Part shown: positions 1 through 5,922 of the stretch, piece after piece
Numbering within the stretch: position 1 is the first letter of the stretch
Layout of the letters: every line of letters starts with the position of its first letter
Assembly: GCA_022545625.1 (NCBI GenBank)
Contig: JACZQS010000120.1
Span: 1 to 7,243 of the forward strand
Direction: 5' to 3'
Length of the DNA: 7,243 bases
Source: Pseudomonadota bacterium
Lineage (GTDB): Bacteria; Pseudomonadota; Gammaproteobacteria; GCA-001735895
Made by a program: the position numbers and the translations under genes
Notes under the pieces: model-generated
What the model saw: only the letters and a program-made list of their open reading frames with translations
What the model was told of the DNA's origin: nothing
Databases searched by the model: none

Positions 1-240
1 CCCCATGGGTGAGGATCCCGACGGGCTTGTCCGTTTCTGCGACGACCACCGAGTGGATCTTGTGCCGTGCCATCATCCGCCATGCGTCCCTGACGGTACG
101 CTCAGGTGAGATGGAGACGGCGGGTCGTGTCATGATGTCCGTGACGAGCAGATTCGAAGGCGATGAGCGCTGCGCATGGCCACTGCCAGATGAGCGCCGG
201 CTCTCGCTGGATGCTGATGCGCCGATGATGTCGGGATGAA
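1..240. other. GC-rich edge segment encoding the CBS part, compositionally foreign to the rest
   Basis: By hand count positions 1-240 are about 62% GC (150 of 240). Positions 241-360 are about 39% (47 of 120). The break falls near 200-240, where the protein similarity changes from SCO to linker and CBS. Codons in this part favour C/G-ending forms such as GTC, CTC, ACG, CGG and CCC. The SCO part uses TTA, AAT, AAA and GAT. Either a recombination joint or a contig-end chimera would explain this. The sequence alone cannot decide. Confidence 0.6.
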
Positions 241-622
241 AATTTTGCAAATAAGTTTTAAGAACAGCAGGGGTGTCACGATCAGGATCGACAGAAACGA
301 ATATGACCTGGATCATGTGGCTAAAACTGTTATCTTCGATTGTATTTAACAGGTCGCTCAAGGTTTGCAGACCGATTGGGCAGACATCGGGGCAATGGGT
401 ATAGCCGAAAAACATTAAGCTCCATTTACCGGTCAGTTCAGGTTTCCCCAGGGTCTTATTATTGTGATCAATCAACCGAAAATCGGGTAAAACCTTTGCC
501 TGATCGCCAAACCACAGACCCGCCTCAAGTTTTACCGGTACTGAATCGTAAGCCATCCATGAAATGGCGAAACCAGTGCATAATGCAATTAACGAGATGG
601 AGATTAGATGTACCTTTTTCAT
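1..622 (-). CDS. SCO1/SenC-type copper chaperone N-terminal part fused in frame to a CBS domain (3' end outside window)
   Basis: SCO proteins are membrane-anchored, thioredoxin-like copper chaperones or thiol reductases that help assemble the CuA site of cytochrome c oxidase. The open frame reads 207 codons from the ATG at 622 to the window edge. Residues 1-24 (MKK start, hydrophobic stretch ending near SWMAY) form a signal anchor. Residues 45-134 match SCO: VLPDFRLIDH, then FFGYTHCPDVCP with the copper-binding C77-x3-C81 pair, then FVSVDPDRDTP at 108-118. After about residue 134 the SCO similarity stops. The distal histidine ligand region and the C-terminal half of the thioredoxin fold are absent. 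A Ser/Arg-rich linker (about 135-157) leads into a CBS-like segment (about 159-207: TDIMTRPAVSISPERTV, then VVVAETDKPVGILTHG). No in-frame stop separates the parts. The nucleotide composition changes at the same place, so this may be a rearranged gene or an assembly chimera. No strong Shine-Dalgarno is visible. The SCO assignment is firm for 45-134. Function of the fusion is doubtful. Confidence 0.8.
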   Translation of the reverse strand, partial: MKKVHLISISLIALCTGFAISWMAYDSVPVKLEAGLWFGDQAKVLPDFRLIDHNNKTLGKPELTGKWSLMFFGYTHCPDVCPIGLQTLSDLLNTIEDNSFSHMIQVIFVSVDPDRDTPAVLKTYLQNFHPDIIGASASSESRRSSGSGHAQRSSPSNLLVTDIMTRPAVSISPERTVRDAWRMMARHKIHSVVVAETDKPVGILTHG

Positions 623-648
623 TGTGAGTCGATATATGAATTTTGGTG

Positions 649-654
649 TAGAAT
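649..654 (+). promoter_or_regulatory. Possible -10 box for the prmB operon
   Basis: TAGAAT preceded by GGTG lies 24 bases before the TTG proposed as the prmB start. No convincing -35 box exists at 16-18 bases upstream. If real, the transcript would start near 661 and leave under 20 bases of leader, consistent with the lack of a Shine-Dalgarno sequence there. This is a weak call. Confidence 0.2.
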
Positions 655-661
655 CCGCGGC

Positions 662-689
662 ATTATATTTTATTCGATTTGAAACTCAA
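662..689 (-). promoter_or_regulatory. Putative sigma-70 promoter for the SCO gene
   Basis: On the minus strand TTGAGT (684-689) and a perfect TATAAT (662-667) are separated by 16 bases. Transcription would begin near 655, giving a leader of about 33 bases before the ATG at 622. The element overlaps the first codons of the divergent prmB gene, so firing of this promoter could interfere with prmB initiation. Prediction is by consensus match only. Confidence 0.45.
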
Positions 690-1638
690 CGTGGTTAACC
701 CAAAATCGCCTGGCGATTTATCGACTATCCGGGATTTTATTCGCTGGGGCAGCAGCGAATTCGATAGACATGAGCTGACTTTTGGTCACGGTTTTGCAAC
801 TGCATTTGACGAGGCAAAATATCTGACCATGCACCTGCTTGCATTGCCGGTTGAATGGTCTGAAGATTATCTCGATATCACGCTGACCGACTCAGAGCGC
901 AAACAGGTTATCGGACTATTGCAACAGCGCATTAATACCAGGCAACCAGTGGCTTACATTACGCGCGAATCCTGGTTTTGCGGGTTGAAATTTTATGTCG
1001 ATCAACGTGTGCTGGTACCGCGTTCACCGATAGCGGAATTGATTGCCAATCATTTTGAGCCCTGGATTGATAGTAGCCGGGTGCACAGCATACTCGACCT
1101 ATGTACTGGCAGTGCCTGTATAGCTATCGCCAGCCAGTATCTGTTCGAACAGGCAGAAGTTGTCGCTGCGGATATTTCTGCCGATGCACTCGAAGTGGCC
1201 CGCATCAATTGTCGCGATCATGGTCTGAGTGAACAATTGACGCTGTACGAGTCAGATTTATTCGACGGTATTCCGCCTCAGCAGTTTGACGTCATTGTCA
1301 GTAACCCACCCTATGTAAATGCCGAAGATATGGCTGCACTGAGCGAAGAATTTAAATTTGAACCTTATCTTGGGTTGGCTGCTGGTGAAGATGGTCTCGC
1401 GATGGTCGATCGAATTTTATTAGATGCCGGTGAGTATCTAACTGGGCAGGGCGTACTATTTATCGAGGTAGGTAATTCGCAGCAGGCGATGATGAAAAAA
1501 TATTCGTTTTTGCCAATGACATGGATCGACTTCGAGTACGGTGGGAACGGTGTCTGTTGTATTTATCACGAGGATCTGAAACATCAGCAGGCAAAAATTG
1601 ATCGAGTCAATCAACGTGAAGACGATAAACAGGAGTAG
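679..1638 (+). CDS. prmB: Ribosomal protein L3 N5-glutamine methyltransferase PrmB
   Basis: SAM-dependent HemK/PrmC-family enzyme that methylates a glutamine side chain of ribosomal protein L3 in the cytoplasm. The 319-residue product aligns by eye with E. coli PrmB (310) along its length. Visible landmarks are the N-terminal helical region with IRW and GHG (21-38), RQPVAYITRESWFCG (89-102), the PrmB-typical VLVPRSPI (111-118), SAM motif I at 139-151 (LDLCTGSACIAIA), the acidic VAADIS (162-167), and the catalytic NPPYV at 209-213. The usual motif I here is CTGSGC, so Gly146 is replaced by Ala. The start is TTG at 679, chosen because the N-terminus then matches the family length. GTG at 691 is the alternative, and neither has a clear Shine-Dalgarno. 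The last codons carry AGGAG (1631-1635), the ribosome site of djlA, which suggests translational coupling. Confidence 0.93.
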   Translation: MKLNVVNPKSPGDLSTIRDFIRWGSSEFDRHELTFGHGFATAFDEAKYLTMHLLALPVEWSEDYLDITLTDSERKQVIGLLQQRINTRQPVAYITRESWFCGLKFYVDQRVLVPRSPIAELIANHFEPWIDSSRVHSILDLCTGSACIAIASQYLFEQAEVVAADISADALEVARINCRDHGLSEQLTLYESDLFDGIPPQQFDVIVSNPPYVNAEDMAALSEEFKFEPYLGLAAGEDGLAMVDRILLDAGEYLTGQGVLFIEVGNSQQAMMKKYSFLPMTWIDFEYGGNGVCCIYHEDLKHQQAKIDRVNQREDDKQE

Positions 1639-1644
1639 ATAAGC

Positions 1645-2436
1645 ATGGCATGGTGGGGAAAAGCACTCGGCGGCGCCTTCGGTTTTATGATCGGTGGGCC
1701 TTTGGGGGCATTGATGGGAATTGCCTTTGGGCATAATTTTGACCGAGGTATGAATTCGCTGGGTGATGCCGGTTGGCAGGTCGGTGGCCAGGATCGAGTG
1801 CAGGCCGCATTTTTCACTGCCACTTTTTCGGTGATGGGCTACATTGCCAAGGCCGACGGCAAGGTAACCCGGGATGAAATTCGGCTTGCCGAGTCGGTGA
1901 TGGGCCACCTCGGCCTCACAGCCGAAATGCGCGAGTCGGCGAGAAAATTATTCAACGAGGGTAAATCGGGTGATTTCCCCATCGACGAAATTCTAGATCA
2001 ATTTAAAAAAGAAACGCGACGCCGCGGTACGCTGATCCAGATGTTTCTGGAGATACAGTTGCAGGCGGCCTATGCCGATGGCGTGATGCACCCGGCCGAA
2101 AAACAAGTGTTGCATCATATCTGTGGGCGACTCGGGATTCCCATTGCGCAGTTCGATCGACTGGAGGAAATGTTAAAGGCTGGATTCGGCAGTGGTGGCT
2201 ATCGGGGTCCGCAGGCGCCGCAGGTACCCATTGAAGACGCCTACGCGATACTCGGGGTCGATAAGTCGGTTAACGATGCCGAAATGAAAAAAGCCTATCG
2301 CCGGCTGATGTCACAACATCATCCCGATAAGCTCGTCGCTAAAGGCTTGCCCGATGAAATGATCAAAGACGCTACCGAGAAAACCCAGCAGATTAAATTG
2401 GCATATGAAAGAGTTAAAGAGTCCAGGGGTCTGTAG
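1645..2436 (+). CDS. djlA: Membrane-anchored DnaJ-like co-chaperone DjlA
   Basis: DjlA is an inner-membrane type III J-domain protein that stimulates DnaK ATPase; in E. coli it is linked to envelope stress signalling. The 263-residue product has the family order. A glycine-rich transmembrane segment (about 8-30, with GGAFGF and GGPLGALMG) is followed by a TerB-like helical domain (about 50-175; ADGKVTRDEIRLAE at 70-83 and YADGVMHPAEK at 143-153 are its two acidic motifs). A short Gly/Pro linker (181-195) precedes a C-terminal J domain (197-263) with the essential HPD at 226-228. The start ATG has AGGAG nine bases upstream, inside the end of prmB. The gap to prmB is six bases, so the two are very probably cotranscribed. 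The length agrees with DjlA (about 270). Confidence 0.93.
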   Translation: MAWWGKALGGAFGFMIGGPLGALMGIAFGHNFDRGMNSLGDAGWQVGGQDRVQAAFFTATFSVMGYIAKADGKVTRDEIRLAESVMGHLGLTAEMRESARKLFNEGKSGDFPIDEILDQFKKETRRRGTLIQMFLEIQLQAAYADGVMHPAEKQVLHHICGRLGIPIAQFDRLEEMLKAGFGSGGYRGPQAPQVPIEDAYAILGVDKSVNDAEMKKAYRRLMSQHHPDKLVAKGLPDEMIKDATEKTQQIKLAYERVKESRGL

Positions 2437-2456
2437 TGCAGGGCCTGATTTAATCG

Positions 2457-2762
2457 ATGAAAAAACTCTACACCCATGAAAATCGCATGATTATCTTCAA
2501 CCTGAAAAATGTGCTGGAAGATATGGGTATCGAGTGCTCGGTGATCAACGAGTTTGCCTCGGGTGGTGCCGGCGACCTCGCGACCTTTGATACCTGGCCT
2601 GAATTGTGGGTAGCGGATAATGATCGCTTTGTCGAGGCAGAATCAGTATTGCAGAAAATCGTATTCGATCGCAATGAGGACTACTGGTATTGCACTGGTT
2701 GCCAGGAAAAAAACGGTGGCGCCTTTGAATTTTGTTGGAAATGCGGTCGATCCAGTGAATGA
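2457..2762 (+). CDS. DUF2007-type small protein with C-terminal zinc ribbon
   Basis: A 101-residue cytoplasmic protein. Residues 1-70 look like the DUF2007 'putative signal-transducing protein' fold. An MKKLYTHENRM start is followed by a helix, NVLEDMGIECSVINE (18-32), then ASGGAGDLATFDTWPELWVAD (34-54). This family resembles the PII/ACT-like alpha-beta fold, and its biochemical role is not established. Residues 77-97 add a zinc ribbon with C79-x2-C82 and C93-x2-C96 (YCTGC, then FCWKCG), like ribbons that bind RNA, protein or ubiquitin elsewhere. The gene starts 20 bases after djlA and lacks an obvious Shine-Dalgarno; reinitiation from djlA translation is possible. The family assignment is by pattern recognition and is good but not certain. 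Function is unknown. Confidence 0.8.
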   Translation: MKKLYTHENRMIIFNLKNVLEDMGIECSVINEFASGGAGDLATFDTWPELWVADNDRFVEAESVLQKIVFDRNEDYWYCTGCQEKNGGAFEFCWKCGRSSE

Positions 2763-2781
2763 TGGCGAAATGGGACGAAGA

Positions 2782-3156
2782 ATGAAGCGATTGATTAGTT
2801 GGGTAACTATTCTAATCGGAATGTTGGCGCCCGGTTTCGTATCTGGTGGCCAGGTCGAAATCGTTAATGTTGAGGTGGTATGTAGTAGTAGTTGTACGTT
2901 TTCGGTCACTTTGAAACACGGTGACGAGGGTTGGGATCACTACGCCAACCAGTGGGACGTAATGACGATGGATGGAAGACTGCTGAAATCGCGTGTGCTC
3001 TATCATCCGCATGTCGACGAACAACCGTTTACCCGATCCCTGTCGGGCGTCAAGATTCCAGCCGGGACTAGCCGGGTAAAAATTCGCGCGAAGGACCTGA
3101 AGCATGGTTATTCATCAAAGGAATATACTGTCCAGATTCCAGAGCCAGCCTCATGA
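2782..3156 (+). CDS. Small secreted protein of unnamed conserved family (HPHVDEQPFTR motif)
   Basis: I recognise the sequence pattern as one seen in conserved hypothetical proteins of Proteobacteria but know no function. From the ATG at 2782 it is 124 residues. Residues 1-22 are a typical signal peptide (MKR, hydrophobic WVTILIGMLAPGFV, then SGG), so the mature protein is probably periplasmic. The mature part looks like a single beta-sandwich-like domain. It has a CSSSC pair (C34, C38), TLKHGDEGWDHYANQWDV (43-60), a strongly patterned HPHVDEQPFTRSL (75-87), IPAG (92-95), and RAKDLKHGY (102-110). Cys and His content (H45, H53, H75, H77, H108) would permit metal or disulfide chemistry, but this is inference. 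An in-frame ATG at 2770 is an alternative start; 2782 has GGGA six bases before it. The frame is open further upstream only because it shadows the preceding gene. Confidence 0.78.
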   Translation: MKRLISWVTILIGMLAPGFVSGGQVEIVNVEVVCSSSCTFSVTLKHGDEGWDHYANQWDVMTMDGRLLKSRVLYHPHVDEQPFTRSLSGVKIPAGTSRVKIRAKDLKHGYSSKEYTVQIPEPAS

Positions 3157-3164
3157 TCAATGCG

Positions 3165-3306
3165 CTCGCAGAGGCGCTAAGCACGCAAACACATTGTTTG
3201 AAGGTCCCACGGGCAAATCTAATTGTGGGTTGTTGTATAGATAATACCATTTCGTTCTTTATACCCATTGCCTGTTTTTCCTTTGCCTGCCCTGCGTCTT
3301 TGCGAG
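3165..3306. repeat. Degenerate inverted repeat, possible dispersed MITE-like element
   Basis: The left arm (CTCGCAGAGGCGCTAAGCAC...) and right arm (CCTGCGTCTTTGCGAG end) are reverse complements at 19 of 26 positions, with identical outer six bases (CTCGCA / TGCGAG). They enclose 90 bases. 'Gcagaggcgc' and 'gcgtctttgcgag' strings of this kind are common in dispersed intergenic repeats of many bacteria and are often mistranslated as short ORFs. Whether this copy is mobile cannot be judged from one copy. No target-site duplication was identified. Confidence 0.35.
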
Positions 3307-3434
3307 ACAAATAATCCTTAATTACCAATATTTTGATTTCTGAGTAGCCTGCCAGTCGATTAAAGCATCGATGGCGCCTGGTCATGAGTTGCTGTAAGCT
3401 GCACGCCGCCAAATCACCTATCCATTCCATCAAA

Positions 3435-3454
3435 TGTAGCTATATTAAGCTACA
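3435..3454 (+). promoter_or_regulatory. Perfect hairpin in the leader of the helicase gene
   Basis: TGTAGCT (3435-3441) and AGCTACA (3448-3454) form a perfect 7-bp stem around the loop ATATTA. The hairpin ends 11 bases before the ATG at 3466, and the weak GAGA ribosome site (3455-3458) abuts its 3' foot. It could be an operator dyad at the DNA level or a translation-modulating RNA structure. The latter would suit an RNA helicase that unwinds its own leader, but that is speculation. TATATT overlapping the loop could also be a -10 box, without a matching -35. Confidence 0.4.
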
Positions 3455-3465
3455 GAGATTTCCTT

Positions 3466-4815
3466 ATGAGTTTTACCTCGCTGGGCCTGTCCGCCCCTAT
3501 CCTTGATGCTCTTGTTGAACAGGGTTATGAAACACCTACGCCGATTCAGGTGCAGGCGATACCTGCAATACTCCAGGGCAAAGATGTCATGGGTGCAGCT
3601 CAGACTGGCACCGGTAAAACAGCGGGGTTCACGCTGCCAATACTGGAACGACTGTCAAAAGGCCGGCCTGCGCAGGCCAATCAGGCGCGTGCATTGGTAT
3701 TGACACCGACGCGTGAGCTGGCAGCCCAGGTTGCGGACAGTGTCTCAATCTATGCCAGGTATCTTCCCCTGAGATCTGCCGCGGTGTTTGGTGGCGTGAA
3801 GATAAATCCACAGATGATCAAGTTGCGAAAAGGAGTTGATGTGCTGGTGGCGACACCGGGTCGCTTGCTCGATCTGTATAATCAGAATGCAGTACGATTC
3901 AAACACCTGGAAGTGCTGGTTCTGGACGAGGCCGACCGCATGCTGGATATGGGATTTATTCACGACATCCGAAAAATCCTTAATCTTTTACCCAAATACC
4001 GTCAGAACTTGATGTTTTCGGCGACCTTCTCTAAACAGATTCGTGATCTTGCCAAAGGGCTGGTAAATGATCCAGTAGAAATTTCAGTCAGCCCACGCAA
4101 TACGGCGGTAGAATCGGTAGATCAATGGATTTACCCGGTCGATAAGAAACAAAAGGCGGCTTTGTTGACGCAATTGATCCTGGATAATCGCTGGCAACGG
4201 GTACTGGTTTTTTCTCGTACCAAACATGGTGCTAATAAATTAACCCGCCAGCTGGAGTCAGCCGGAATCAATGCTGTCGCAATTCATGGCAATAAGAGCC
4301 AGGGTGCGCGAACCAAAGCATTGGCAGAATTTAAAAGCGGCAAAATACACATACTGGTAGCAACCGATATCGCGGCACGGGGTCTGGATATCGATCAACT
4401 GCCACAGGTGGTTAATTTTGATCTACCCAATGTGCCGGAAGACTATATTCACCGAATTGGTCGAACCGGGCGCGCAGGCGCTACCGGCCAGGCGATATCC
4501 CTGGTCAGTGCCGATGAATTTATACAGCTCTCCGACATTGAACGACTACTCAGGCAGTTGTTGACACGCAAGCTGATCGATGGCTTCGAACCTGTCCACG
4601 AACTGCCCGAGTCGAAACTGTCGAATCGCCCGATACGGGCTAAAAAATCAAAGAAACCGAAACCGGGACATCGGGATGGACAAAGATCTGGCGATAATGC
4701 CAGGGGCCATAAGCCCACCGGTAAAAATAAGCGCCATACCGGTAGTGGTAATCGGGCTGGCGGGAAACCCGGTAATCGAGGCCGTCATCGAAATGTAGCG
4801 CTTAACCAACGGTAA
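3466..4815 (+). CDS. rhlE: DEAD-box ATP-dependent RNA helicase, RhlE type
   Basis: ATP-driven RNA unwinding enzyme of superfamily 2. RhlE in E. coli is linked to ribosome maturation and RNA turnover. All core motifs are present in the 449 residues: Q motif (F3, then GYETPTPIQ at 20-28), I AQTGTGKT (45-52), Ia PTRELAAQ (81-88), GG (109-110), Ib TPGR (130-133), II DEAD (154-157), III SAT (185-187), IV VLVFSRTKHGA (246-256), V ATDIAARGLDI (299-309) and VI HRIGRTGRAG (329-338). The start MSFTSLGLS is the usual RhlE start. Residues from about 383 form a low-complexity basic tail rich in Lys, Arg, Gly and Asn, a probable RNA-binding extension. The upstream ribosome site is weak. The gene appears monocistronic, ending 134 bases before the convergent GFA gene. 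RhlE is favoured over SrmB/RhlB/DeaD on the N-terminus and tail. Confidence 0.92.
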   Translation: MSFTSLGLSAPILDALVEQGYETPTPIQVQAIPAILQGKDVMGAAQTGTGKTAGFTLPILERLSKGRPAQANQARALVLTPTRELAAQVADSVSIYARYLPLRSAAVFGGVKINPQMIKLRKGVDVLVATPGRLLDLYNQNAVRFKHLEVLVLDEADRMLDMGFIHDIRKILNLLPKYRQNLMFSATFSKQIRDLAKGLVNDPVEISVSPRNTAVESVDQWIYPVDKKQKAALLTQLILDNRWQRVLVFSRTKHGANKLTRQLESAGINAVAIHGNKSQGARTKALAEFKSGKIHILVATDIAARGLDIDQLPQVVNFDLPNVPEDYIHRIGRTGRAGATGQAISLVSADEFIQLSDIERLLRQLLTRKLIDGFEPVHELPESKLSNRPIRAKKSKKPKPGHRDGQRSGDNARGHKPTGKNKRHTGSGNRAGGKPGNRGRHRNVALNQR

Positions 4816-4949
4816 CCAGCGATGATTTATATCGATATCGGGGATGGATTTAAGGTAAGGCGCGCTGTCGAGAAACCTTACTCCAGCGAAGTGAGTGCCA
4901 CCCGTAATCCCGAATCATTCCCCGGCTGAAAGTATCGACCTGAAATGGT

Positions 4950-5378
4950 TTATTCCTGGGTAGGAGCATATTTAGCAAAAAATTCTTCTTCTGTCATATC
5001 GCTAGTTTTATTTGAGAAACTATAAAACGAAGGTTTTTTATCGATAAACACCTGGTGATCAAAAATAAAACTGTCATCGTCATCGAATAATCCTGCAGGT
5101 ATAAAGTATTGTTTGTATTGTTTTAATCGGTAAAACAGGTGGCTTCCGCATTTTTTGCAGAAGCCACGTTCGGCCCACTCGGATGAGTCAAACACCGATA
5201 TACTTTCTTCGCCTTCAAATGAGACATCTGCCCCGCAATCAACTGTCATAAAGGGCCCACCACCCCATTTTCGACACATTCCACAGTGACAGGCACCAAC
5301 ATTTGTATTTGGGGTTTTTGCGGAAATACGGACTGCGCGACAGAGGCAATTTCCAGTTTTTTCAACAAAATCCGACAT
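4950..5378 (-). CDS. GFA-family (CENP-V/GFA domain) zinc-binding protein
   Basis: Members are named after glutathione-dependent formaldehyde-activating enzyme (Gfa), but most have no proven activity; the fold binds structural and catalytic-site zinc. The 142-residue product shows the full cysteine set: C11-x-C13, C30-x-C32-x2-C35 and C74-x2-C77, in the contexts GNCLCRAV, GACHCGMCRKW and GFCKKCGSHLFYR, which is diagnostic. The length is typical for a single GFA domain. The start ATG at 5378 has a strong Shine-Dalgarno, AGGGAG on the minus strand at 5385-5390, six bases away. It is the last gene of the minus-strand run, 43 bases after the acetyltransferase gene. Coding DNA is AT-rich (16 of 60 G+C in 4981-5040), unlike the methyltransferase gene. 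The specific substrate is unknown. Confidence 0.88.
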   Translation of the reverse strand: MSDFVEKTGNCLCRAVRISAKTPNTNVGACHCGMCRKWGGGPFMTVDCGADVSFEGEESISVFDSSEWAERGFCKKCGSHLFYRLKQYKQYFIPAGLFDDDDSFIFDHQVFIDKKPSFYSFSNKTSDMTEEEFFAKYAPTQE

Positions 5379-5421
5379 TTTTTACTCCCTACAATTGATA
5401 CTGCTTGAGTAACCTATACGC

Positions 5422-5913
5422 TTACGGAAGGTTTAATTCCATCTGGATATCGTCCATTTCATAGCCCCCGCCAATATCCACGCAAATATCACCGGTTTTA
5501 ATAAATCCGAGCCTGTAATAGGCGGCTATTGATTCGGTATTATTTTTATTGACGGTCAGTGAAATCCTATTCATTTTATTTTTTTGCGCCAGATCCTTAA
5601 TAAAATTCATCGATGCCTTACCCACACCATTGCCACGCTCGCTCGACTGTATGTATATCTTGCTTAAAAATAAATAATCCCCTTTTAGCTGAATACCGAT
5701 GTAACCAATAATTCGATTTTTATCTTTAATTAGATAGTAGGCATAGTTATCTCGAGTTATTTCGTTTGTTATGGCGTCTTTAGAATGATAATTTTCGAGC
5801 ATGTACTCTACCTGGTCGATTCCAATAATTGGTGGGTAGTATTCTGTCCAGATATCCCGGGCAATTTTTACCACCTCATTTATTTCATTACTGGTTGAAA
5901 CGATGTGAAACAT
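5422..5913 (-). CDS. GNAT-family N-acetyltransferase
   Basis: Transfers an acetyl group from acetyl-CoA to an amine; substrate not predictable here. In the 163-residue product the acetyl-CoA-binding motif A lies at 82-105 (FLSKIYIQSSERGNGVGKASM, with the R93-G-N-G-V-G98 pyrophosphate loop). Motif B follows at 120-137 (TVNKNNTESIAAYYRLGF, with the typical N-x-x-A-x-x-x-Y-x-x-x-G-F pattern). A C-terminal strand, YEMDDIQMEL, ends the fold. The start ATG at 5913 lies nine bases after the methyltransferase stop, so the two are likely cotranscribed, though its ribosome site is weak. Sampled segments are about 37% G+C and Lys/Asn/Ile-rich, against about 52% in the gene upstream, which hints at acquisition from an AT-rich source. 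It could be a small-molecule or a protein/peptide acetyltransferase. Confidence 0.9.
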   Translation of the reverse strand: MFHIVSTSNEINEVVKIARDIWTEYYPPIIGIDQVEYMLENYHSKDAITNEITRDNYAYYLIKDKNRIIGYIGIQLKGDYLFLSKIYIQSSERGNGVGKASMNFIKDLAQKNKMNRISLTVNKNNTESIAAYYRLGFIKTGDICVDIGGGYEMDDIQMELNLP

Positions 5914-5922
5914 AATGGTAGA

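Larger units (their letters stand above)
3157..3465. other. Non-coding spacer with several inverted repeats
   Basis: No convincing gene is visible in this 309-base stretch. It holds degenerate inverted arms at 3165-3190 and 3281-3306 (19 of 26 positions complementary), a 6-bp hairpin CAAACA/TGTTTG at 3186-3200, a 5-bp stem CCCAC/GTGGG at 3206-3229, and the perfect hairpin before the helicase. None is followed by a T-run, so no clear intrinsic terminator is present. A promoter for the helicase gene must lie here, but I found no good -35/-10 pair. Confidence 0.6.

Noticed and set aside
340..627. 95-codon plus-strand open frame
   Set aside because: It is antisense to the well-supported SCO domain, and the translation is low in structure and unrecognisable.
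1456..1908. 150-codon minus-strand open frame
   Set aside because: It lies opposite the end of prmB and start of djlA, both well supported, and its translation has no domain-like pattern.
2620..2781. Upstream extension of the secreted-protein frame to an ATG at 2620
   Set aside because: It overlaps the DUF2007 gene in another frame and would bury the clear signal peptide that begins at 2782 (or 2770).
3068..3433. 121-codon minus-strand open frame across the rhlE upstream spacer
   Set aside because: It overlaps the 3' end of the secreted-protein gene and runs through the inverted-repeat arms. The repeat-derived strings (SRKDAGQAKEK, SASASA) are typical of spurious ORFs in such repeats, and there is no recognisable domain.
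4829..4838. ATATCGATAT perfect palindrome after rhlE
   Set aside because: A 10-bp AT-rich palindrome is expected by chance, and no second copy or nearby promoter gives it a role.
4855..4881. GTAAGG/CCTTAC 6-bp stem after rhlE as a terminator
   Set aside because: It has a 15-base loop, low stability and no T-run on either strand. Chance pairing is likely.
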